DNA of 64,000 nt from Devosia faecipullorum (lineage in GTDB: Bacteria; Pseudomonadota; Alphaproteobacteria; Rhizobiales; Devosiaceae): contig NZ_JACDXV010000001.1 in assembly GCF_015158295.1 (NCBI RefSeq), positions 868,001 to 932,000 on the forward strand, given 5' to 3'. Below the pieces are notes generated by a model. The model was not told the DNA's origin. It saw nothing but the letters and a program-made list of their open reading frames with translations, and did not search any database. Made by a program: the position numbers and the translations under genes. This document shows, piece after piece, positions 57,046 through 64,000 of the stretch (the stretch's first letter is position 1; each line of letters begins with the position of its first letter).

Positions 57046-58092
57046 TCAGCCTTTCCCGGTTATCCGGCGCAAGAACTCCACTTCGTTGTCTCGATAGGGC
57101 CGCCCATCGGTGTGGAATACGTCATGAAACCATGGATCGGGCATGGCGGCGACATAGGGATTTGCCCAACTGTCCCAAGGATAAAGCGTCTGCGAGCGCC
57201 CCGCGACGAGGCCCCAGCAATAGGACGCGATATTCTCGCGCTTCGCGATCGGCAAAATGCCTTCAAACGTGCTGCCGGGCGTCCGTGCCATGAACTCGGT
57301 CAGAAACAGCGGTCGGTCGCGCGGCAGGTCGAGCAGCTTGGCTTCGAACAGCTCCGGTGTCTGATAGTCGTGGAAGCTGACAATATCGGAATTCTTGATC
57401 TGGATGCGCGCATGCGGATCGTCATAGAGCGTCGTGCCGGCCCAGACACCAGAGGTCAGCGGCTGATCGGGATTTCCATTCCGCGCCCAGGCGAAGACCT
57501 GCGGCAGCAAATCCGCGATCAAGGCATGCTTGTCCGACAATTCCTCGAACCGCCCGCCATTGAGATTGCTCGGTTCGTTCCAAATATCCCAGACGATGAC
57601 GCGCTCGTCCTGGCCGAAACTGGCGACAACATCCTCGACATAGCCGCGCAGCCGTCCATGTTGGGCCGGATCGGCCAAAGCCCGGCCCGGACCTTGCACC
57701 CATTGTGAATTATGCACACCCGCGCGCGGCTCGGGCTGCTTGCCCAGCGCCACATCCGGGTTCCACACCGAGTCGAACAGCACCAGCATGGTACTGATCC
57801 CCTTGCTGTGGGCAATATCGAGATATCGCGCGATCCGGTCCTTGAGACCACCGGCATCCTGGGCCCAGAGCAGGTCGTGCAGAAACACTCGCATGGAGTT
57901 CATGCCCAGTTCCGCCGCCCAGCCCAGTTCCGTTTCAATCTGCGCGGGGTCGAAAGTCTCGGCCTGCCACATCTCCAATTGGTTGGAAGCGCTGGACGGC
58001 ACGAAATTGGCGCCAACCAGCCAGGGTTGGCGAGCGTACCATTCCTGTGCCCGGGCCGCCGACCAGCGCCCCGGGGCCGAAATATCCGTCAT
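57046..58092 (-). CDS. GH5-like glycoside hydrolase family protein
   Basis: The 348-residue product starts at 58092 (MTDISAPGRWS), with GAGGAC upstream, and has no signal peptide, so it is probably cytosolic. It is a TIM barrel of the cellulase/beta-mannanase clan: ANFVPSSASNQLEMWQAETF, the acid/base Glu in VIVWDIWNEPSNL, the strand DIVSFHDYQTPE and the nucleophile Glu in PLFLTEFMARTPG. Substrate is probably a short beta-glycan taken into the cell. It starts 22 bases after the HdeD-like gene. Confidence 0.82.
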   Translation of the reverse strand: MTDISAPGRWSAARAQEWYARQPWLVGANFVPSSASNQLEMWQAETFDPAQIETELGWAAELGMNSMRVFLHDLLWAQDAGGLKDRIARYLDIAHSKGISTMLVLFDSVWNPDVALGKQPEPRAGVHNSQWVQGPGRALADPAQHGRLRGYVEDVVASFGQDERVIVWDIWNEPSNLNGGRFEELSDKHALIADLLPQVFAWARNGNPDQPLTSGVWAGTTLYDDPHARIQIKNSDIVSFHDYQTPELFEAKLLDLPRDRPLFLTEFMARTPGSTFEGILPIAKRENIASYCWGLVAGRSQTLYPWDSWANPYVAAMPDPWFHDVFHTDGRPYRDNEVEFLRRITGKG

Positions 58093-58114
58093 AAAAATGT
58101 CCTCGAAACCAGAT

Positions 58115-58675
58115 TCAGGCCTTGCTGGACTGATAGAGCCGCCAGGCCCAACCGAACAGGCCGATGGCAAAGGTGATCAGCAGCACACCGCCGACGATCA
58201 TGCCGACCGAGGCGCTGAGCAGCGGAAAGATCAGGAAGACGAGGCCCAACAGAACATACGAAATACCCGAGAGCACCACCGGCCAGATTCGGGCATAGCT
58301 TTCGCGCTCGCGGACCACCACGACGATCTGCATCACGCCGACAAGGATCGCCGCGATTCCGACCAGCGCAGAAAGGAACGTGACTGTGAAGATCGTGGCC
58401 AGAAACGGGCTGATCAAAATCACAATGCCCAGCAGCAGCGACGCCACATTGGCCACCACGTCGAACCAGTAATTGCCGCTTTTTCCGCCGCCGAAGGTCA
58501 GACTCCACAGACCCAGCACACCATCGATGATCAGCAGGATGCCGCCGAACAGCACCAGCACTGCCAAGGCATCCATCGGCCAGATGACGGCGTAGATACC
58601 GCCCAGCAGCATCAGCAGGCCACGCAGGGCGGTCGCCAGCGCGAAGCGTTTTTTAGTTTTGGAAGAAACAGCCAT
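58115..58675 (-). CDS. HdeD-family membrane protein
   Basis: This 186-residue protein has six transmembrane helices in three similar pairs of the DUF308/HdeD type, such as LLMLLGGIYAVIWPMDALAV and WPVVLSGISYVLLGLVFLIF. The ATG at 58675 has AAGGAG upstream. HdeD of enteric bacteria is linked to acid resistance, but distant members are unexplored. It is likely co-transcribed with the GH5-like gene. Confidence 0.88.
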   Translation of the reverse strand: MAVSSKTKKRFALATALRGLLMLLGGIYAVIWPMDALAVLVLFGGILLIIDGVLGLWSLTFGGGKSGNYWFDVVANVASLLLGIVILISPFLATIFTVTFLSALVGIAAILVGVMQIVVVVRERESYARIWPVVLSGISYVLLGLVFLIFPLLSASVGMIVGGVLLITFAIGLFGWAWRLYQSSKA

Positions 58676-58855
58676 TCCTTGTCTCCTTGCGGGCCAGCCG
58701 CAGCCACTCACGTAGGCCAGCCTAAACCTTTCGCGGAGTCGCGCCAACAGCTCTACAGACAGAGTTTTCCGTCAACCCCGCTGAAAATTGAGGATTGCCC
58801 TTGCCGCCCGGACATGGAATGTGGCGGCTCCATTCCAAACGATGCCTGCTGTTTC

Positions 58856-60046
58856 ATGTCTCTGCCGCTTATCGCGCTGTTCCTCGTTGCTTTCGCCTTT
58901 GGCACGGCCGAATTCGTCATTGCCGGCGTGTTGCCCGACGTCGCGCTCGGCCTGGGCGTCTCCATACCCATGGCGGGATTCCTGGTCTCGGGCTATGCCA
59001 TAGGCATTGCTGTCGGCGGCCCGCTCCTGACGCTGGTCACCAAGAAACTGAACCGGAAGTTGCTGGTATTGCTGCTCGGGGCCGGGTTCACGCTGGGACA
59101 GGCGCTCTGCGCATCGGCGCCCAATTTCGAATTGCTGATGCTGGCCCGCATCTTCGTATCGGTCCTGCATGGCAGCTACTTCGGTATCGCCTTCATCCTT
59201 TCCACCAATATCGTTCCGCCCGAGCGTCGCGGATTTGCCATGGCGCTGATCCTTGCCGGCCTGACCGTCTCCAATATTCTTGGCGTGCCCGCCGGAACCG
59301 CCATTGGCAATGCTTTCGGCTGGCGCACCACATTCTGGGCCGTGGGCGCGCTGGCACTGGTGGCCACGCTCATCATCGCCGCTGTCCTGCCCGCCAATAC
59401 TGGTGCCTCCACGGGCCAGGGCAGTCTGCGGCGGGAATTCACTGTCCTGGGCCGCCAGCAGGTGGCCACCAGCCTCATCGTGTCCGTCCTGGTCATGGTA
59501 GGCCAATACAGCCTCTTCACCTATATCGCGCCTCTGCTCACCGACGTTACCGGGCTCGATTCCCAGGCCATTCCGCTTATCCTGCTGCTTTACGGCATCG
59601 GCTCGACCATCGGGGTATTCATCGGCGGCCGTCTGGCTGATTGGCGTTTGCTGCCTTCTCTCATCGTCGTCTTGGCCATCCAGACCGTCCTGTTCACCGG
59701 CCTCTATTTCGTTAGCCCCTATCCCGTAGCCATGTCGATCATGGTTGTGCTCTGGGGGGGCGCCAATTTCGCCTTCGGTTCGCCACTGCAATCGCGCATG
59801 CTGATGTGGGCGGCCGACGCGCCGAACCTGACCTCGTCGCTGATCCCCACCGGCTTCAATCTCGGGATCGCCATCGGCGCCTTTCTCGGCGCAAGCCTGC
59901 TCGATGCCGGCACCGGCTATCGCGCCCTGCCTCTTATCGGCACGATCTGCCTGGCGCTTTCGGTGATCATCATCATTATTTCCGCGACGTTGGAAAAGCG
60001 CAGCGGCGCCAGGCCACCGAGACCGGCCCCGGCTGAGGCGCGATAA
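58856..60046 (+). CDS. MFS transporter, AraJ-like
   Basis: This 396-residue protein has 12 predicted helices. The start at 58856 gives MSLPLIALFLVAFAFGTAEF. The motif FVIAGVLPDVALGLGVSIPM and the Gly-rich GRQQVATSLIVSVLVMVGQY are typical of the DHA1-type arabinose-efflux group, which exports sugars or drugs. The C-terminal tail is Arg/Pro-rich and cytosolic. Substrate unknown. Confidence 0.88.
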   Translation: MSLPLIALFLVAFAFGTAEFVIAGVLPDVALGLGVSIPMAGFLVSGYAIGIAVGGPLLTLVTKKLNRKLLVLLLGAGFTLGQALCASAPNFELLMLARIFVSVLHGSYFGIAFILSTNIVPPERRGFAMALILAGLTVSNILGVPAGTAIGNAFGWRTTFWAVGALALVATLIIAAVLPANTGASTGQGSLRREFTVLGRQQVATSLIVSVLVMVGQYSLFTYIAPLLTDVTGLDSQAIPLILLLYGIGSTIGVFIGGRLADWRLLPSLIVVLAIQTVLFTGLYFVSPYPVAMSIMVVLWGGANFAFGSPLQSRMLMWAADAPNLTSSLIPTGFNLGIAIGAFLGASLLDAGTGYRALPLIGTICLALSVIIIIISATLEKRSGARPPRPAPAEAR

Positions 60047-60152
60047 TATTTTTGTCACTATCAGCGTATTTTGACAGCGCCTTTAGCAATCTCTTGCCGT
60101 TTCGGCGCTAAGACAGCCCCGCCCCTCAACACTTGCGCAAGGCATAGGCAAC

Positions 60153-61298
60153 ATGCTGGACAATGCTTCTTTGCTGATCGGCATCGCTTTTTCCAGCGCC
60201 TCCCTGACGGTGGCCCTGCTGATCGGCTGGCTGCATGCCCGCCAGCAAACCTACCTGGTCTATGGCGCCTCCGGTATCGGGCTGGTGGTCCTTGCGCTGC
60301 TCGCCATGGGCATCCGCGACGGCCGCTACGATCTCGTTTTCCAGGCCGTGCCTTTTTCGATGTTGCTGGCGGGCTTTGCTCTCGTCTATGCGGGCTCCCG
60401 CCTGTTCCGCGACGCCAAGGCCGACCTGCGCCCGGCGCTGCTGGTGGGCGGAACCGCCATCGTCGCGACGGTCACTGCCTTCCTCCTCGGTTATTCCGGA
60501 ATCGGCACCATCCTGCTCAATGTCGGATGCGCCATCCTGATGTTCCTATGCGGACTGGAATATTGGCGCGGCCGCGACGATACCCGGGTTCCCATGGTGA
60601 CCAATGCCGCGCTCTATACGCTTGCGTCTCTGTCCTTCATGGCCTGCGCGGCCGTTCTTGCAATTGAGGGCAAATGGAAATTGTCCGCTCCGCCCAGTAA
60701 CTGGGCCGAAGACGTCAATTCCATCCTCTCGCTGGTCGGCCTGACGGGCATTGGCGCCATTACCCTGACGCTGCATCACGCCCGGGCAGCACGCCTCCAC
60801 CGCGACGAAGCCCATACCGATCCGCTCACCGGCGTGCTCAACCGGCGCGCGCTGTTCGACCGTATCCGAGAAACCGATTCGGTCAGCGGACTTGCCGTGC
60901 TGATGTTCGACCTCGATCATTTCAAGCAGATCAACGATCGGCTGGGCCATGCGCAGGGCGACGTGGTGTTGCAGCATTTCGCCGATGTCCTCAGCACTCA
61001 ATTGCGTGCTGAGGACATCATCGCTCGCATTGGCGGGGAGGAATTCTGCGTGATCCTGCCCGGACTCGATCGCGAGGCGGCGCGCCGGGCCGCCGAACAG
61101 ATTCGGCTGGGCTTCGCCGCACTACAGATCCCGATTGGGGACAATGGCGAGATCGCCACTGTCAGCGCGGGCCTGGCGACCGGGGGCACCAACGAAACCT
61201 TTTCATCCGTGCTCCGCCGCGCCGACGACGCGCTCTACAAGGCAAAGCGCGCCGGCCGCAACCAGGTGCAACTGGCAGCCCTTCAACGGGTCGCCTGA
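60153..61298 (+). CDS. membrane-bound GGDEF diguanylate cyclase
   Basis: This 381-residue protein has about six N-terminal transmembrane helices (1-205; for example IGIAFSSASLTVALLIGWLH) and a cytosolic GGDEF domain. The active site is ARIGGEEFCVILPG, an active GGEEF variant. The inhibitory RxxD site is present as RAED, five residues upstream. It makes cyclic di-GMP in response to an unknown membrane cue. It is the second cyclase in the window. Confidence 0.92.
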   Translation: MLDNASLLIGIAFSSASLTVALLIGWLHARQQTYLVYGASGIGLVVLALLAMGIRDGRYDLVFQAVPFSMLLAGFALVYAGSRLFRDAKADLRPALLVGGTAIVATVTAFLLGYSGIGTILLNVGCAILMFLCGLEYWRGRDDTRVPMVTNAALYTLASLSFMACAAVLAIEGKWKLSAPPSNWAEDVNSILSLVGLTGIGAITLTLHHARAARLHRDEAHTDPLTGVLNRRALFDRIRETDSVSGLAVLMFDLDHFKQINDRLGHAQGDVVLQHFADVLSTQLRAEDIIARIGGEEFCVILPGLDREAARRAAEQIRLGFAALQIPIGDNGEIATVSAGLATGGTNETFSSVLRRADDALYKAKRAGRNQVQLAALQRVA

Positions 61299-61303
61299 CA
61301 CAT

Positions 61304-61756
61304 TCAGGCGCTCAGCGCCGCCCGCACCTGCCCGCTGACCTTGCCGAAATCGATGCGGCCGGGATAGTCGACCTTGAGCTGAGCGATCACCTTGCCCATG
61401 TCCTTGGGCCCTTCCGCCCCTGTCGCACTGATCGCAGCGGCGATGGCGGCCGTGACCTCGTCCTCGCTCAATCCCTTGGGCAGGAATTCATTGAGAATAT
61501 CGATCTCTTCCTTTTCCACCGTGGCGAGGTCGGCGCGTCCGGCCTGCGCATAGATGGCAAAGCTCTCCTCGCGCTGCTTCACCATTTTCTGAATCATGGC
61601 GAGAATTTCATCGTTCGTCGCCGGACCCTTGCCCTCGCCGCGATTGGCAATATCGCGGTCCTGGATAGCGGAATTAATCGACCGCAAGGTGAGGGTGCGC
61701 CGCTGGTCGCGGGCCTTCAACGCCTGCTTGAGCCCTTCACTGATGTCTTCGCGCAT
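61304..61756 (-). CDS. GatB/YqeY-domain protein
   Basis: The ATG at 61756 gives a 150-residue protein (MREDISEGLKQALKARDQRR). The chain has a helical YqeY domain with SAIQDRDIANRGEGKG, MIQKMVKQREESFAIYAQAG and a C-terminal LKVDYPGRIDFGKVSGQVR, like the tail of GatB. Members may bind tRNA, but no activity is proven. In many alphaproteobacteria this gene lies between carA and dnaG. Confidence 0.9.
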   Translation of the reverse strand: MREDISEGLKQALKARDQRRTLTLRSINSAIQDRDIANRGEGKGPATNDEILAMIQKMVKQREESFAIYAQAGRADLATVEKEEIDILNEFLPKGLSEDEVTAAIAAAISATGAEGPKDMGKVIAQLKVDYPGRIDFGKVSGQVRAALSA

Positions 61757-61948
61757 GTCCCGATGGCTCCTTGTCCTGCAAATTTGTCGCTCCCATATAG
61801 GCAAGAAACGCGATCTGCGCCACTTGCGCTCCCCGCGCCAGGCTTCTAAAGGGAAGCCTCAACCGACATCATCGCTGCAACAGTGAGGCAGGCTCCCGCC
61901 ACCGCCCCTTGTCGCGCGACCTCAGTAAACCGAGCTTGGAGACCCATC

Positions 61949-63160
61949 GTGACCGGCTGGCAGCAAAAACCCGCGACCGCAGTGCTGATTCTGGCAGACG
62001 GCACTCGATTGGAAGGTCATGGCCTCGGCGCCGAAGGCCATTCGGCCGGCGAAGTCTGTTTCAACACCGCCATGACCGGCTATCAGGAAGTCTTGACCGA
62101 CCCCTCCTATGCCGGGCAGATCGTCACCTTCACCTTTCCCCATATCGGCAATGTCGGCACCAATGACGAGGACATCGAAACGGTGAACATGGCCGCGCTG
62201 TCGGGCGTGCGTGGCGTGGTGCTCAAGGCCGACGTCACCAATCCGTCCAATTACCGTGCCGCCGAAAAGCTCGACGTCTGGCTCAAGAAGCGCAATATCG
62301 TTGGCATTGCCGGCATCGACACCCGCGCGCTGACGGCCTTGATCCGCGAAAAGGGCATGCCCAACGGGGTCATCGCCCATGAGCCTACCGGCCAGTTCGA
62401 CTACCCATCCATCGAGGCCGAGCTTCGGGCCTTCCCGGGCCTTGTCGGGCTCGACCTCGCCAAGGAAGTCACCACAGCCCAGACCTACCACTGGGACAAG
62501 ACCTCCTGGAAATGGGACAAGGGCTATGGCACGCTCGACAATCCCCAATTTCACGTCGTCGCCATCGATTACGGCGCCAAGCGCAATATCCTGAGCTGCC
62601 TGGTCGATCAGGGCGCCAGAGTAACCGTAGTTCCTGCCACCGCGACCGCCGCCGATATTCTGAGCCATAATCCCGACGCCATCTTCCTGTCCAACGGCCC
62701 CGGCGATCCGGCCGCTACCGGCGTCTATGCCGTGCCGACCATCCAGAAATTGATTGAAACGCAGAAACCGATTTTCGGTATCTGCCTCGGCCACCAATTG
62801 CTCGGCCGCGCCCTTGGAGCCACCACCTCCAAGATGCATCAGGGCCACCACGGCGCCAATCACCCGGTCAAGGATCTGACCACCGGCAAGGTCGAAATCA
62901 CCTCCATGAACCACGGTTTCGCCGTGGACGCCGAAAGCCTGCCCGCCGGCGTCACCCAGACCCATGTGTCGCTCTTTGACGGCTCGAACGCCGGCCTCGC
63001 CGTCGATGGCAAGCCGATCTTTTCGGTGCAATATCACCCGGAGGCCAGCCCCGGCCCCAGGGACAGCCATTATCTGTTCACCCGCTTCCTCAACCAAGTG
63101 CGCAAGCAGAAGGGCCTTCCCGAAAGGCCCGAATATTCCGCGCCCGGCGACGCGGCCTGA
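61949..63160 (+). CDS. carA: carbamoyl-phosphate synthase small subunit
   Basis: CarA is the glutaminase subunit that supplies ammonia to CarB for arginine and pyrimidine synthesis. The start is GTG at 61949, with TTGGAG seven bases upstream, giving a 403-residue protein. The N-terminal CPSase domain has LADGTRLEGHGLG and FNTAMTGYQEVLTDPSYAGQ. The glutaminase has nucleophile Cys in FGICLGHQLLGRAL and the His/Glu pair in QYHPEASPGP. carB is not in the window. Confidence 0.97.
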   Translation: MTGWQQKPATAVLILADGTRLEGHGLGAEGHSAGEVCFNTAMTGYQEVLTDPSYAGQIVTFTFPHIGNVGTNDEDIETVNMAALSGVRGVVLKADVTNPSNYRAAEKLDVWLKKRNIVGIAGIDTRALTALIREKGMPNGVIAHEPTGQFDYPSIEAELRAFPGLVGLDLAKEVTTAQTYHWDKTSWKWDKGYGTLDNPQFHVVAIDYGAKRNILSCLVDQGARVTVVPATATAADILSHNPDAIFLSNGPGDPAATGVYAVPTIQKLIETQKPIFGICLGHQLLGRALGATTSKMHQGHHGANHPVKDLTTGKVEITSMNHGFAVDAESLPAGVTQTHVSLFDGSNAGLAVDGKPIFSVQYHPEASPGPRDSHYLFTRFLNQVRKQKGLPERPEYSAPGDAA

Positions 63161-63164
63161 TTGC

Positions 63165-63192
63165 AAAGCCCCGGTCCATGACCGGGGCTTTT
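63165..63192 (+). terminator. rho-independent terminator after carA
   Basis: AAAGCCCCGG and CCGGGGCTTT form a perfect 10-bp stem with a 7-base loop and end in TTTT. It lies four bases after the carA stop. Confidence 0.85.
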
Positions 63193-63203
63193 CTCATTTC
63201 CAT

Positions 63204-63389
63204 CTATCCGGAACCGGCCCGCCATTGACTGGGCCAGCCATTGAAGTCGAACAAATGCTCCAGCGCTTCGGCTGAAACAGCTTCGCCCGCCAGGGCCCTC
63301 CGGTAGATCACTACCGGCAAGAGGCTGTTGGGGAACAGACCATCATCGGCGAAATATTCAAGCGAAACCGCAGCGATATTGCCTTGCAT
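63204..63389 (-). pseudogene. N-terminal fragment of a YjlB-like cupin
   Basis: A 61-residue minus-strand frame starts at 63389 with a strong AGGAGG five bases upstream. It resembles the first part of YjlB-like cupins: SLEYFADDGLFPNSLLPVVI, YRRALAGEA and FDFNGWPSQWR. In that family the sequence continues into a His-rich cupin core, but here it ends after six more residues (AGSG, then stop) next to the carA terminator. The metal-binding cupin barrel is missing. It is likely a truncated remnant, although the good ribosome site means the peptide may still be made. Confidence 0.55.
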
Positions 63390-63454
63390 GGCGTCCTCCT
63401 GTTTCAAGGAGAACGCCCAAATGTCCGTCCGGTTCGGCGCTGTAACTGCGCCTC

Positions 63455-64000
63455 CTAGACCGAGCCGGAGAACGTATCGCAATCTCCCGGATTGCCCGAC
63501 TGGAAACCGCGCTCGAACCAGGCCTTGCGCTGCGCTGAAGTGCCGTGGTTGAAGGTCTTGGGTACAGCGAACCCCTGCATGCGCTTTTGCAGCGTGTCGT
63601 CGCCGATTTGGTTGGCGGCGTTGAGGGCTTCCTCGATATCGCCCTGCTCCAGGAGGTTCTTCTGGCCCGCATAATTGGCCCACACACCCGCATAGCAATC
63701 GGCCTGCAATTCCACCCGCACCGAATAGGCATTGGCCTCGGTCTGGCTCATGCTCTGGCGCCGCCGGTTAAAATCGGGCAGCACGCCGGTGAGGTTCTGC
63801 ACGTGATGGCCCACCTCATGCGCCAGCACATAGGCCTGGGCAAAGTCGCCCGGCGCGCCGAACTGGCGATGTAGCTGATCGTAGAAGGCCAGGTCGATAT
63901 AGACCTTGCTATCGCCGGGGCAATAGAACGGCCCAACCGAGGAATCGGCCAGCCCGCAGGCCGAGTTCACCCTGTCGGTGAACAACACGACATTGGGCTC
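63455..64000 (-). CDS. KPN_02809-type neutral zinc metallopeptidase, N-terminus outside window
   Basis: The frame is open to the right edge, so the start lies beyond 64000. The visible 181 residues include the zinc-binding HEVGHHVQNLTG, preceded by ACGLADSSVGPFYCPGDSKV and followed by VELQADCYAGVWANYA. These match the YpfJ/KPN_02809 family of putative secreted or membrane-anchored metallopeptidases. The C-terminus (GNPGDCDTFSGSV) is complete. The role is unknown. Confidence 0.88.
   Translation of the reverse strand, partial: EPNVVLFTDRVNSACGLADSSVGPFYCPGDSKVYIDLAFYDQLHRQFGAPGDFAQAYVLAHEVGHHVQNLTGVLPDFNRRRQSMSQTEANAYSVRVELQADCYAGVWANYAGQKNLLEQGDIEEALNAANQIGDDTLQKRMQGFAVPKTFNHGTSAQRKAWFERGFQSGNPGDCDTFSGSV

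Noticed and set aside
57740-58855. Long plus-strand extension upstream of the MFS transporter
   Set aside because: It lies antisense to the GH5-like and HdeD genes; the transporter fold begins at 58856.
60071-60076. TTGACA as -35 of the membrane GGDEF gene
   Set aside because: No -10-like hexamer at 16-18 bases, so a promoter is not supported.

Overview
The window reads as chromosomal DNA of an alphaproteobacterium of the order Hyphomicrobiales, most likely Devosia or a close relative. The basis is the high-GC codon use, alphaproteobacterial versions of RpoD, DnaG, PstC and PstA, a Rhizobiales-type intergenic repeat, and families typical of that group (HlyU-like protein, UPF0047, DMT_YdcZ pairs). 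The genus is inference. I see no phage, insertion sequence, rRNA gene or CRISPR array.

Layout. 1-7.6 kb: the start of an FdhF/YdeP-type molybdopterin oxidoreductase, an Lrp regulator with a palindromic operator, then mostly uncharacterised envelope genes (a beta-barrel candidate, an Asn/Ser-repeat exported protein, a MliC-type lysozyme inhibitor, small membrane proteins), an XRE regulator and a GNAT acetyltransferase. 7.6-18.8 kb: a complete glycogen cluster on the minus strand, read glgP-glgB-glgC-glgA-pgm-glgX, with overlaps or short gaps. 19-25.7 kb: PAS-GGDEF diguanylate cyclase, AI-2E-type exporter, nucleoside hydrolase, ABC-F ATPase, LysE exporter, UPF0114 protein and one CAU-anticodon tRNA. 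26-33.3 kb: an IclR regulator, then the high-affinity phosphate operon pstS-pstC-pstA-pstB-phoU-phoB behind a candidate Pho box; no phoR is present. 33.4-41.3 kb: SH3 and OmpA-type exported proteins, a LuxR regulator divergent from a two-gene DMT exporter, and an aldehyde dehydrogenase/FAH-fold dehydratase pair resembling the last steps of non-phosphorylative pentose oxidation. 41.5-51.5 kb: TauE and YjbQ, a large modular OmpA protein, a frameshifted alpha-carbonic anhydrase, a flavin-dependent oxidoreductase, and a chemoreceptor coupled to a small membrane protein. 51.5-64 kb: housekeeping genes (rpoD, dnaG, yqeY, carA) interleaved with a GH5-like hydrolase, HdeD, MFS and GGDEF genes, a truncated cupin and a partial zinc metallopeptidase.

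How they work together. The glycogen genes cover synthesis (Pgm, GlgC, GlgA, GlgB) and mobilisation (GlgP, GlgX). The pst-pho genes cover phosphate uptake and its control. No wholly new system stands out. The least explained parts are the repeat-rich exported proteins (3.87 kb and 43.0 kb), the small gene with no normal start that overlaps a chemoreceptor (49.4 kb), the pair of 29-nt palindromes whose outer arms differ by compensatory changes, and the two broken genes.
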